Below, in pieces: positions 35,499 to 45,822 of a stretch of 64,000 nt of DNA. Under the pieces are notes generated by a model, which saw only the letters and a program-made list of their open reading frames with translations, was not told the origin of the DNA and searched no databases. Within the stretch, counting starts at the first letter, position 1, and the number at the start of each line of letters is the position of its first letter. This stretch comes from Collybiopsis luxurians FD-317 M1. Lineage: Eukaryota; Basidiomycota; Agaricomycetes; Agaricales; Omphalotaceae. The position numbers and the translations under genes are program-made. The stretch covers positions 1,194,831 through 1,258,830 of the forward strand of contig KN834754.1 in assembly GCA_000827265.1 (NCBI GenBank), in the 5' to 3' direction.

Positions 35499-35516
35499 GC
35501 CGACTTGCAAGTCGGC
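35499..35516. repeat. 18-base perfect palindrome
   Basis: GCCGACTTGCAAGTCGGC is its own reverse complement. It could be a dimeric protein-binding site or a cruciform-forming element. It sits about 165 bases before the SAP-like gene start, within the shared upstream region. Confidence 0.8.
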
Positions 35517-35579
35517 TTCCTTATATTTCTTGGATTCTGTTGTTCAAATTAAAAAAAAAACACCAAAGATAGAAATGAT

Positions 35580-35607
35580 AAGAACAATGGAATAATTTAT
35601 TGTTCTT
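35580..35607. repeat. Inverted repeat, 9-base arms
   Basis: AAGAACAAT at 35580-35588 is answered by ATTGTTCTT at 35599-35607, with a 10-base loop. It directly abuts the larger perfect hairpin that begins at 35608. Confidence 0.75.
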
Positions 35608-35661
35608 CAAATTTGGCGAAACAAAGCTATCGACAGTGATAGCTTTGTTTCGCCAAATTTG
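35608..35661. repeat. Perfect inverted repeat with 24-base arms
   Basis: The left arm 35608-35631 (begins CAAATTTGGCGAAAC) and right arm 35638-35661 are exact reverse complements, separated by a 6-base loop GACAGT. A perfect match over 24 bases cannot be chance at this scale. It could be a foldback element, a recent inverted duplication, a small-RNA precursor or a strong transcription-blocking hairpin. Confidence 0.92.
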
Positions 35662-35942
35662 TAGTTATAAATTGTGATTTCGAGGCCCTCGGCTGCACAG
35701 GGACTGGAGAGATAAATGAAAGGAGCGAATAAACGAGATTGGATGAATACTGAGCAGGAAAAGAAGTTGGAGAAGGAACATGATTGCGGTCTGATCATGC
35801 CGTTCGTGCCGCATCAAATATTTGTGGCGCGAGGACCACTTGCGCTCGACGCGCATGGAAACAGACCCTCCGGCCGACACCCCGGCGGTGTCTGGACCCT
35901 CCAAGTCTTTGGACCTTTTCAGAACAAAAGAAATCATTTCAA

Positions 35943-36001
35943 TTTAGACAAGACAAAGCAAGGCAAGATCAAACATCTCGCCTTGCTTTATCTTGTCTAA
36001 A
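35943..36001. repeat. Near-perfect inverted repeat with 25-base arms
   Basis: The left arm 35943-35967 (begins TTTAGACAAGACAAAGC) pairs with the right arm 35977-36001 with two mismatches, around a 9-base loop. It lies 84 bases before the start codon at 36085, so if transcribed it would form a hairpin in the leader of that gene. Its arms are unrelated in sequence to those of the hairpin at 35608. Confidence 0.88.
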
Positions 36002-36084
36002 AAGTGGGCATCTTTCACACCTTTTACTTTATCACTCCCAACTTCCCGTCTTCCTTCTCCTCTACCGAGATACGATACGATACG

Positions 36085-37106
36085 ATGCCGCCTAAGAAGG
36101 GAAAATCTACCAAAGTCAAAGCCGCGAAGAAGAATGTAAAAGCTAGAAGGTACGTTCCTACTTGGCAAAATGTATTTTACAAAAAAATTAATCTGCGTGG
36201 GGCATGGGCAGTAATAAGACAACGGAGAAGTTTGATTCCAAGCAGAGCAAGAAAGAGGCTTTGGACGATGCTACTCTCCTCCATGGTCAGAAAGGGTCGA
36301 GCACCCTCAAGTCGAAGAAGAGCAAGAACGACGACAGAAAGACTCAAGGTAATCTAGTCTGTTACTTTTTTGATCGACAGCTGACATTCTTCGTTATAGC
36401 AAAATCCCAAGATGAACGCGCCCTTTCGGAGAGCCTCTCGAGCCTTTCTCCAGTTTCGGATGCAGAGCATCCAGAGCCTCCTGCGAAATCGACCAAACGA
36501 AAACGCGGACAAGGAGATAAACAACCTCCTACCGCATCGAGCTCGAATAATGCAGAAGAAGAAACTCCAGAAGAGGCCCCAGAAGAGGTTTCCCGGAACA
36601 AACGTCGAAGGTCTATTTCTGCGGAACCCCCCAAAACCTCTCCCGCCAAACGACTCCCCCACCCCAATCAAAAACAGATCCGTTCCATCCTCCGGCAGCT
36701 AGCCGAACTCCCCGCCAAGCGCATCGAGCTCAGAGCCCAACTCGAACAAATGGAGAAAATGGTCAGAGTTGCTCAATCGACGTACGAGCAGACAGAGGTC
36801 GAGTTGACGGAGATGCAGTGGGCGAGGTATGTTATCGAGGAGGACTTGTTGAGGCAGATGAAGAAGGATCCGCATTTGGTTGATGGGACGCAGAGGTTGG
36901 GTGTTCATAGCCGACAAGGGAAGGACTGGAAAGAGTGGGTGAAGGCTAACCGGATTGAATATCAGATGGATGATATGGGATGGGAAAATTGGAAGAATAA
37001 GGACAATGAGGATAATGGAGGGCCTTCGAGTGAGGGGGGAAGCCGAGAGGAGGATCATCAGTCGCAGGAGCCAGTGGCGCAGCCGCACGGTTCTGACGCA
37101 CCATAA
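36085..37106 (+). CDS. Charged coiled-coil protein, function unknown
   Basis: No named family. Start ATG 36085 (MPPKKGKSTKVKAAKKNVKA). The N-terminus is strongly basic, then a Ser/Glu/Pro-rich region with nuclear-localisation-like clusters (KSTKRKRGQ, RNKRRRS). A helical segment of about 80 residues follows (NQKQIRSILRQLAELPAKRI, then RAQLEQMEKMVRVAQSTYEQ) that should form a coiled coil. The tail is acidic and Gln/Ser-rich. Two introns near the start (about 36150-36205 and 36348-36400) are inferred from GT..AG sites that keep the frame. A nuclear location is likely from composition. Confidence 0.65.
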
Positions 37107-37146
37107 ATTAGATTCGCTGTATGAATAGCACGTGATCGTTCCATCA

Positions 37147-39027
37147 ATGAACCAAATCGTCTCTTTACTCCAACTCTGTCCTCCTCCGTTCGTGTACATT
37201 AATGACCCTATCGCACCGAAATATACTATCCAATCTCTCCTTGCTTCGTTGAAATCCTTGGAATCTTCATCCGAACCGCTCCGCCTTGGCCTAGTCCACA
37301 TCGACGGCATAGCCTGCTTCACTCCTCGCTTACTCTATGATTCGATTCTGAACGGTCTCGCTGGGCATAAACCGGCTTGGGAAGATGATTGCAGGAATTG
37401 GAACTGGAGTGGCGATAATCAAGAGCATAATATTGGGATCGCGAATGCGAGTCTAGATGCATTCTTGCATTCCCTCAAGGGGCTGCATAAGGCTTTGCAA
37501 GGTGCAGATTGGAGGTTTGCAGTGATCATTGAAAAGCCGGAAAAGTTGAAAGAAAGGATGCCTGATCTTGTTGTTCCTTTGACGCGTCTGGCTGAACTGG
37601 TGGGTGACGACGTTTTTTTTTTTAGTGTTTGCAATCGGCTGACCGAAACATAGACCCAACTCGACATTTGCGTGATCATGGTCTCTGAAACTCGATGGGA
37701 AGATATTCGACCCCCTGTAGGAGCTGCTATCGACCCTTATTATGTGGATATTCCAGTTCCGACGAAAGAAGGCAAGATTAAACGATGTAGTGCTCGAATT
37801 GTACTAACGACTCTACAGTAATAATCCAACATCTCTTGACTGTCTTCAATGAACATTCTAATCTCGCTTCAACCTCGACTACTCCTCATCCTTATGATCC
37901 CGTACTCCTTTCTGCGTATACTCGCTTTATATCCATCCTGGTGGACGTGTGCATTGTCTACACGAACGATCCTCACGAAGTCCAGTACATTGCAGCTGCT
38001 CGCTGGCCGGGGTTCATCAAACCCGTTCTAGATGCCCACCAGTTGAACATGGAAGCTGATCCTGGGGCCGAGTTGGAGCATGTCTCGACGGATGTTTTGA
38101 TGCGACTTACGACGCACTTTAAGCCTTCGCTTACACTGGCGCTGGAACAACTTTATCCGAGGTTGACGAATGCTGCTGACTGGGCGCGTGCGAACGAGGC
38201 TAGTGCGGCGGCGCTTGCAAGGGATGGGTTGGTTCTAGGGGACGTGGAAGATGAAGATGATCAAGAGGGACACGACACTGAGGAGATGGATGTCGACGCC
38301 GATGTCTTTTCGTCTCCTTCTCGCCGGACAAGCAAGCGACTGCAGAATCAAAAAGCGATAGAGAGTCAGAAAGCGGCACAGAATCAATTGTCTTCTAGTG
38401 TCAAAGAAATTCTCCCATTGTCGGTTTCGCTTCCGCGTATATCTCAGTTCATTCTCGTTGCGGCGTACATTGCGTCGATGAATCCTGCCAAATCGGATTT
38501 GCGGATGTTTGGAAGGGGAGCGGATGGAGAGAAGAAGAGGAAGAGGAGGGGGAGAAAGCAGGCTTCTCCTGTGAAGAGCAAGAGCGGACAGGGAGAGGCT
38601 AAGATTCCGCAGCGGTTTTTGGGGCCTTCGCCGTTTCCGCTGTCGAGGTTGATTGCGATCCTTGGTGCGCTGTTGGAGGAGAATGATGCTGCTATGGGAG
38701 AGTTGAATGATTCGGGGTATGGGTTGGATTTTAGTATTCCTGGAGAAAAGACGGATTATGAGATCAATAGAGTGGGCGTGTATGCATCGGTAGGCGTTTG
38801 TGTTTTCTTTTTGCGTTTGATTCTATTTACTAACAATGGATGAATAGATTACACATTTGACGTCTTTGCGTCTACTTGTTCGCACGACGCCGGCTGACAA
38901 GGTGGATGGACTGTCGATGATGTTGAAATGTGGAGCTGGAGCGCCTTCGTCGTATGATACTATATTGAGTTTGGCGAGAGGACTCGGGATAACGTTGACT
39001 GATTTATTGTGGGATAGCGTGGGTTAG
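37147..39027 (+). CDS. ORC5: Origin recognition complex subunit 5
   Basis: Orc5 is one of the AAA+ subunits of ORC, which marks replication origins. The start is ATG 37147 (MNQIVSLLQLCPPPFVYIND). Exons continue past introns at about 37599-37653, 37776-37824 and 38791-38848. The AAA+ fold is degenerate: where Walker A should be, the protein reads FVYINDPIAPKYTIQSLLAS, with no GxxGxGKT. The C-terminal half carries the family signature ISQFILVAAYIASMNPAKSD followed by LRMFGRG, then a Lys/Arg-rich insert, FPLSRLIAILGAL and, in the last exon, ITHLTSLRLLVRTTPAD and ITLTDLLWDSVG. This C-terminal pattern separates it from Orc1, Orc4 and Cdc6. It is about 570 residues long. Confidence 0.85.
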
Positions 39028-39100
39028 TGAAATGTAACTGTACGGGTAACGCGTATCTCTGCACGTGAAATGACTTTGCGCGTCTTGAATCTCGACACTC

Positions 39101-39658
39101 ATGAGCGCCAATAAGAGTGGATATAGGAACGCTCTTCAAGCACTCTCTGCTCGAACAGGGACACCGTTGTCGTCATTGGTGGTGTCGTTTGGGATATTAC
39201 ACGAAATAACGGCGATTGCACCCCTTGTCGGAGTATTTTACACGGCACGGACATTCGGATTCGGGGAAAGGGTTGTAAAAAGTGTCATTGCGGAAGACGA
39301 TGGTACTGGATCCGACTCTACATACGCTGATTGGGCACGAAGAAAATGCCGACAATGGGTTGAGGAAGGAGAAGGGTGGGCAGGAAGAGTAGGGAGACGA
39401 TATGGAATATTTGGATTTGAAAAAGGAAGCCAAGGCAGTACAGGACATATTGCAGGAGACGTGGCAAATGCAGTAGTGGCATACGGAGTAACTAAAGTAG
39501 GTTTTGTGACATAGGAATGTGGATTCTGTCTGATGATGGTATGACTACAGGCGATGCTGCCAGTTCGAATAGGATTGTCGTTGTATCTAACGCCAATGTT
39601 TTCTCGAGGAATCGTTGAGCCAGTAAAGAAAGGATTTATAAATCTATTTAGAAAATAA
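39101..39658 (+). CDS. FAM210/DUF1279 domain protein
   Basis: Proteins with this domain are mostly small mitochondrial membrane proteins; FAM210A/B affect mitochondrial translation and respiration. The product (MSANKSGYRNALQALSARTG) has the domain core SSLVVSFGILHEITAIAPLV then GVFYTARTFGFGERVV, a Trp- and Gly-rich loop, DVANAVVAYGVTK and, after a short intron (about 39497-39550), AMLPVRIGLSLYLTPMFSRG with IVEPVKKGFINLFRK. The sequence A-ML-P-R-I-x-S-x-x-x-T-P is the usual DUF1279 ending. It is about 165 residues long. ORC5 ends 73 bases upstream on the same strand. Confidence 0.83.
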
Positions 39659-39793
39659 AATAAAAAAGTGTTATTGTAATTTTCCAATATTGGGAGGTCA
39701 TTGTTCTGCCGATGACGGCATTTGAAAACAACCCCTTCTTCACTCCAAACTTGCATCTCCACTCTCTTTTAATCTTACGACCACTCATCTACA

Positions 39794-42700
39794 ATGTCAA
39801 GTTTCAATGACAGTGCTATCGACGACCTTTTCAACTCGGAATCAAGGGCGCTGGCGCCTGCTGCTGTCGGTTCTCAGGTCGCTCTTATGAGTATCATATC
39901 TGTATGTTTTCTTTTCTTCAATTTAGCAAATAAACTGGACTTTTTCTTCCTAGGTCGTTACCATTGTAACTTTTAATGTCCTTCGTCCAAATAACAAGGT
40001 ACAATTCCAGTCTATCCTGCAAAATTCAAAATCTAATCCAATCTCTCAGATGGTTTACGAGCCCAAAGTAAAGTATCACGTCGGCGACAAACCTCCTCCC
40101 CGAATATCAGACTCTTTATTTGGTTGGCTTCCTCCTTTACTCCACACAAAGGAGCCAGAACTCGTAGACAAACTCGGTCTAGACGCCGTCACTTTCCTAC
40201 GATTCGGTCGTCTCATGCGTTGGCTTTTCACTGGCGTCACCGCTCTCACATGTGGTATCCTTCTTCCCGTTAACGCTGTATTCAATGCCAAAAAAGTTAG
40301 CTCGGAAAAGCGCGATGTTCTCAGTATGCTCACCATCCGAGACGTCAGCGGCAATGTTCTCTTCGTCCATGTCGCAGTCACCTATCTCATCACCTTTCTC
40401 ATCATGGCTCTTGTCTATATTCATTGGAAAAAGATGGTCGAGCTGCGAAGACAGTGGTTCCGGTCTCCTGAATACGTTCAATCATTCTATGCTCGCACAC
40501 TCCAAGTCACTCAGGTACCTAAAAAGTATCAATCGGACGAAGGTATCCGGGCCATCTTTGAAACATACAAAGTTCCCTATCCGACCACCAGTGTACACAT
40601 CGGAAGAAAGGTCGGACGGTTACCAGAGCTCATCGAATATCACAACACAACAGTCCGAGAATTGGAAACCCATCTTGTCAAGTACCTCAAAAATGGAGCC
40701 GTTGGGAAAAAGCGTCCTACTATCCGGATAGGTGGCATGTGCGGATGCGGAGGGCAAAAGAGAGATGCTATAGATTTTTATACGTGAGCAGTTTATGCTT
40801 TGGGATTTGCATTATGCTGACCCTTGCTTTCTTAGTGAAAAACTCAAGCGTACGGAAGCTGCTATTGAAGAATACCGAAATCAGATAGACACCCGCAAAG
40901 CAGAGAGTTATGGTTTCGCGAGTATGGCCGCGGTTCCCTATGCACATATCGTCGCACGGCAATTGAATAACAAGCATCCCAAGGGTACCGATATTGCTCT
41001 TGCACCGAATCCCAAAGACATCGTTCGTGTCTCTTCGTGATTTGTTTTATCATAAATTTATCAATGGGTCATGATAGATCTGGGATAACATGGACAAAAC
41101 TCCCGCACAAATTCGTACAAAACGTACAATCGGCTTCTTATGGCTTTGTCTCGTTTGTTTCTTCAACACCGTTCCTCTCTTCATCATTTCTGTCTTGGCC
41201 AACTTGGACCAGGTTAGTCTTTTCCGCTACGTCATGTTCGATTGAAATATCAATGCCTGCCCTAGATCAAGTTTTATGTGCCTTTCCTTCGTTCATGGGC
41301 TTCAGCATCTCCATCGACATTTGCCGTGGTCTCTGGTGTTTTGCCTCCTGCAGTTTCCGGTATTTTTGGGTTCTTCTTACCAGTTATTATGAGATGGCTA
41401 TCTCAGGTACGCCTCGTTTACCATCTGTCCTTCTTTCCTAACATATGGATTCCTAGTTCATGGGCGCTTTAACTCACTCCAAACTTGACCGTCAAGTCAT
41501 CGGCCATTACTTTGCCTTCCTAGTTATCAGTCAATTGGTCATCTTCACTTTGATCGGTGTCATTTTCAGTTTGTACCCCACGTTTCGGTCGTCATCCCTA
41601 CAAGACTGAAATTTGATCATAGATGCCGTGCAGGCGATCGTACAGGAAGTCGGCAAAGACAGTTTCAAGGACATTATCAACAACCTCAATAGTACGTGCC
41701 GTGTGTTTCACCAAACTATAACTTACTGAACACCTCGTGCTGTAGCTCTACCCGATATTATTAATAGGACATACATTGACCAGTCGTCCTATTGGTTGAC
41801 GTTCTTCCCGTATGTCCTAGCTAATATGGGTTTTATTTTAACTGACATGTACCATCCAGCCTGCGCGGGTTCTTGGTCGTTTTCGATCTTGCTCAAATTG
41901 TCAATCTGGTGTGGATTTCCATCAAGACTCGGTAAGTTTCGTCTGCGTGGTCTTCGTCGCTCAAGCTTACTCGGTTATCAGTCTCTTTGGTCGAACTCCT
42001 CGTGATATCCGTGAATGGACGCAGCCTCCGGAATTCCAGTATGCGGTTTACTAGTAAGTAGGAGTTTGCAAGGTTCATTGCTTCCCGGCTGACTGAGCTT
42101 GCATTACAGTTCCAACTTGGTGAGATGAAGAGTATTTTGATTGCTGCGGCACGATTCTAAATTTACTCCGCAGTTGTTCATGGCGTCGGTCGGCTTGGTG
42201 TTTGCTCCTCTGGCGCCTCTAGTTGCTTTGGCCGCCGCCATTGTCTTTTGGATGAGTTCATGGGTGTACAAGTACCAACTCATGTTTGTCTTCATCTCCA
42301 AGGTTGAGACCGGTGGAGTAAGTGACATTGTTGCATCTTGTAACAGCCCGCATAATGACAGGATATCTACAGCGATTATGGAATTTGGTTATTAACCGAC
42401 TCTTGTTCCTCGTCGTCCTCATGCAGGCGTTGATGGTTCTAAGTAGGTGTTGGCGTCAGTTTTCTTTTTTTAGCAGCGTACTGAATTGAAATCGTAGCCA
42501 TCGGTCTACAGTATGGGTTCAAAACGCTGTACTGGATATCAACCATACCTCCAATTTTCATCATCGCCTTTTTCAAGGTCTACCTTTCCCGTACATTCAG
42601 CAACCAGTTCCGATACTATACGCCGACGGATGACGAGCTCAGGGCCGCCAAGGTGCATTCGGAGCGTGCGGATCACAAAGGAAACCGTCTGGAGAGGAGG

Positions 42701-43516
42701 TTTGGCCATCCGTCGTTGCATGCGGAACTCTTCACTCCTATGCTTCACGCCAAGATGATGCCGCTGTTGAGCCAAGTATATAGCGGCAAGATTGGCAAAG
42801 ACCAGGCCAAGCTCGACGAGTACGGCGGTCAAAAGATGGAAGCACAGGTTGTGGAGGGTATCAAGATTGCCGCGATTGAGCAACGCGATCTCGAATACGA
42901 CCCTGCATTGTACCGTCGTGATCGCGGTGAGCTGGATTGGGACGCTCGGTCTATGGCCTCGACTGCTTTCATGGGCAGCGACGCCGTGTCCATTGCGCCA
43001 TCGCATGCACAAGCTTATCCACCAGGTTACGACCGATACCTCGCTTCAGGTCCTGGACAATATGAACTTTCGCGTATGGATTCTTTGCAGGAGCCACTTT
43101 TGAGTGGTACCGGTACCCCAGGGCCGTACGAGCAACCTTATCCATCGCAACAGTCTCTCTCCCTACCTCCTGCGATGTACGGCAACGCTTCGACCGACGG
43201 TTTATCTCGTGAAGCCCCGTTGCATCGACCGCAGGATTACTTTGGTGACTACCCTCAGCGAACCAACAGTCCAATGATGGATAGTCGGAGCAACACTCCT
43301 TTCATGGAAGCTCGCAGCGGTACACCTGTCTCTCAATATCCGCCACAACCTCATCGGCAGTACTCTTCACATTCACAGTATCCTTCCCAACAGTCGCCTT
43401 CACAGATGTATCCGCCACAACAGCAACAACAACATTATCAGACGGCATCGTCTCCTTCACAAATGTATCCGCCGCATGAACCCAATATGGCTGGGAGGGG
43501 TACGTATAGAGGTTGA
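39794..43516 (+). CDS. CSC1/OSCA/TMEM63-type mechanosensitive calcium-permeable channel
   Basis: These channels open on membrane stretch or hyperosmotic shock. The protein begins MSSFNDSAIDDLFNSESRAL. A first membrane helix (GSQVALMSIIS..VVTIVTFNVL) is split by an intron. Then come YEPKVKYHVGDKPPPRISDS, two further helices (RWLFTGVTALTCGILLPVNA; VAVTYLITFLIMALVYIHWK), a cytosolic RRM-like domain (FYARTLQVTQVPKKYQSDEG ... CGCGGQKRDAIDFYTEKLKR), and the 7TM core from TIGFLWLCLVCFFNTVPLFI onward, with LRGFLVVFDLAQIVNLVWIS and PLAPLVALAAAIVFWMSSWV. The tail of about 290 residues is Ser/Pro/Tyr/Gln-rich with repeats of PSQMYPP. About ten introns were followed, including a 10-base micro-exon at 42110-42119. 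Length, near 1000 residues, is normal. Confidence 0.88.
42110..42119 (+). other. 10-base micro-exon in the CSC1-type channel gene
   Basis: TTCCAACTTG lies between an ACAG acceptor and a GTGAGA donor. Including it gives the membrane-domain reading VYYSNLLFMASVG in frame; skipping it shifts the frame. The flanking introns are about 55 bases each. Confidence 0.75.
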
Positions 43517-44587
43517 TAAAGTAGAATTCATACTTGAGTAAGGGTAATAGTTGATCTATCTGGGTGATTTGTGTATCTTGCTTTTCTCACAACTGGACGT
43601 TATCGCTGCTGCTGCTCCTGCTATTATGTTACACATACATATGTTGTCTTTTTTTTATTTCTTCCTTTATTCTTCCTCATATTATCGGGTTACATGAACC
43701 ATCGGTAAGCGAGCCACTCAACCTCCCCCTCCCCCCTTTCTCATGGTCATTTTGTAAGACTGTACGTATCCACCCTCTACTATATGCATTGCTTCATTAA
43801 ACTACAGACTTGTTCTGGTTTCTGGCAATCTCTCTTTTCTTTTTTTTTTGCAACTTTGGGTGGACTATAGCTTAGATAGTTGCGAACAAGACAATCCTTT
43901 TTGTATCTACATGCTAATAATAACTAACTCGTCGTACTCAGCAAACGTTTGCAAACCTGTATCGGACTCGGACTGGCTTACAATCTCCTTTCAGGTTCAA
44001 CAAGTCATCATTATCACAGCACCCGTACGTGAACACAACACCTTTATGCACGAACATGGATAGTCATAGATCTTCATTAAATGACGATATAATTAAATTT
44101 TAAGTGATTGTCATTCGTATTGTATTCACTGCTATGTATGATAAGTGATACAGTGATATACAGCACAGCGACCTTGTTGCAACATCTGGAAGGACAACAT
44201 CAGAAGAATAATATGTGTCCATCAACAAGTTATATGTGGCGTTCACACTAAAAAGTGAGAAGGTACGAATGGCAAGCAGTGCACGAGTTGGTCAGGGAAC
44301 TGTGAGAATCACTCGGGGAAAATCAGACCTCTGATATAACAACCTGTCTCCGTCACAAAGGGAGCTACTAAAGGGAAAGGTTGTTGACTGCCATGAGGCT
44401 ACGGCGCGAAATCCGGGGTTCGATTTCCCCCAAACTTTTGTAGACGCTTCACAGGTTCGCGGGAACGGGTATATGGTGACGATAATCTATGTATTCAAAA
44501 ATCGCTTTTGCTCCTTTATCTCGCCCAAACGGCGACTCTAGATCTATTGCGCAGTGTAACATCGATATGGACACATTCCCCGGTCCA
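43517..44587. other. Convergent spacer, no gene recognised
   Basis: This gap of about 1.1 kb lies between the stop of the CSC1-type channel (+) and the stop of the NFKBIL1-like gene (-). The first 350 bases are T- and C-rich. A tRNA T-arm-like GGGGTTCGATTTCCCC at about 44416 was examined and not accepted. No coding motif was found. Confidence 0.5.
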
Positions 44588-45699
44588 TTATCCTTCTCCC
44601 ATCAAGTCATTCAACACGCGTACCACGATTCCCAAAGCTTCCCTGACTTGATTTCTCTCGGTTGGCCTCACCCGCGGCATGAGGCGACCCTCAAACTTGT
44701 CAGGATGGAACCGCAGAAACGTCTCGCGAAGTTTCTCTTTGCGGTCCTTTTTAGCTTTTATTGCTTCAGCTAGGGCATCGCCGCTATCGATAGAAGAAGC
44801 GCTTGCCGAAGATGTGAACAAAAAGGAGGAGATTGCATCGCGAGTGAAATCCTCCAGAGATAGTCTGACCTGCGGATTAGAAGGAGAACCTGATTGAGTC
44901 ATGTTTTTGTGTGTGGAGAGCAAGATTGGCCATGGGATATCACTGAATCCGAGAAGATCAGTCTCTAGCTCCAAATCAGCAGGCTGAGTAGATAGTAGCA
45001 TCTTCCACCGACGATCGTATTCTATACGAAGCTGTTCAAGTTTATGGTTCTCCTTTTCCCGTTTTCGGGACCTGCGCTCTGCGGCGGCGAGTTTCTCTAA
45101 GTGCTCAGTTTCCGCTTTGATAGCTTTCTCTTGGGCACGTCTAGCTGCTCGCTCGGCTTTTTGCCGTTCCTTCTCCGCCAATTCCTGGGCGTGCGTTTTT
45201 CTGATACGATAGTCTCTTGAGTTCTAATCAAAGATGAGAAATTTGGAAAAGATAGTACCTATACATTCCCATCCTTATCCATTCAGCATATTCTTCATCG
45301 TCCATCGTCATAGGATCCAATGTAACGAACGCATCGTCGTCATAATTGATTCTCTGTTTGTTTCCACCCCAATGCATGGGGACATGAGCAAACGAGTTGA
45401 AACGAGCTTCGATAGAATCCAGACGTTCGTCATCTTCAAAAGCCATCGCCATCTTTTCGGAAAACCGCTCATCTTCTGCTTTTGCACGAAGAGCGTCGTA
45501 ATCTGGGTTGGGACTCGATGGTCCAATGAATTCTGCGTCGTCGTCGTCGTCAGAGTCCCATTTCCTCTCAGGTTCTGTTCGACGTCGTTTGCTGGGACGG
45601 TCATCTCCTCTTGCGCGCCGTTTGGCTTCCTTCTTCTCCTTCTTTCGCTGTCTCCGAGCTTCTTCCTCTGGTGTCCTTTTGAGGTGAAGTTTGGGCATA
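44588..45699 (-). CDS. NFKBIL1-like protein with a J-domain-like C-terminus
   Basis: Start ATG 45699 (MPKLHLKRTPEEEARRQRKK). The first 60 residues are highly basic with nuclear-localisation-like clusters, then an Asp-rich patch (KWDSDDDDDAEFIG). After an intron at about 45265-45182 there is a long charged helix (AEKERQKAERAARRAQEKAI). The C-terminal 60 residues have LRETFLRFHPDKFEGRLMPR then VREALGIVVRVLNDLM. An HPDKF motif at the end of a long basic helix is typical of the nuclear protein NFKBIL1 (IkBL) and its fungal relatives, which lack the ankyrin repeats. In animals the protein has been linked to mRNA processing. The assignment rests on this C-terminal pattern and overall layout. Confidence 0.68.
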
Positions 45700-45822
45700 A
45701 ATATAGATAGGTGTAAATGTATAACCTGAATGTTACAGACAAGGCTGCAACTCAATTTAGCGCTCTCGGAGCTGATTCTAAGCGCCCAGTAGCAAAACTT
45801 TGAATTTGTACGGCCAAGTCGC

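Larger units (their letters stand above)
35337..36084. other. Divergent spacer rich in inverted repeats
   Basis: This 748-base gap lies between two start codons. It contains at least five self-complementary segments, listed separately. A + strand frame 35716-36000 (about 95 codons, with an ATG at 35716) crosses part of it but ends inside the last hairpin and matches no family I know. Spacers between the other divergent pairs in this window are 90 to 304 bases, so this one is enlarged. Confidence 0.6.

Noticed and set aside
35716..36000. Small protein of 95 residues inside the inverted-repeat spacer
   Set aside because: It matches no family known to me, ends inside a hairpin arm, and its codons run through several self-complementary segments, so chance is more likely.
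44330..44445. Possible tRNA gene, from a T-arm-like GGGGTTCGATTTCCCC
   Set aside because: The B-box match is imperfect (G-T pair at the loop base), and I could not find a matching acceptor stem, A box and anticodon arm at proper spacing upstream.
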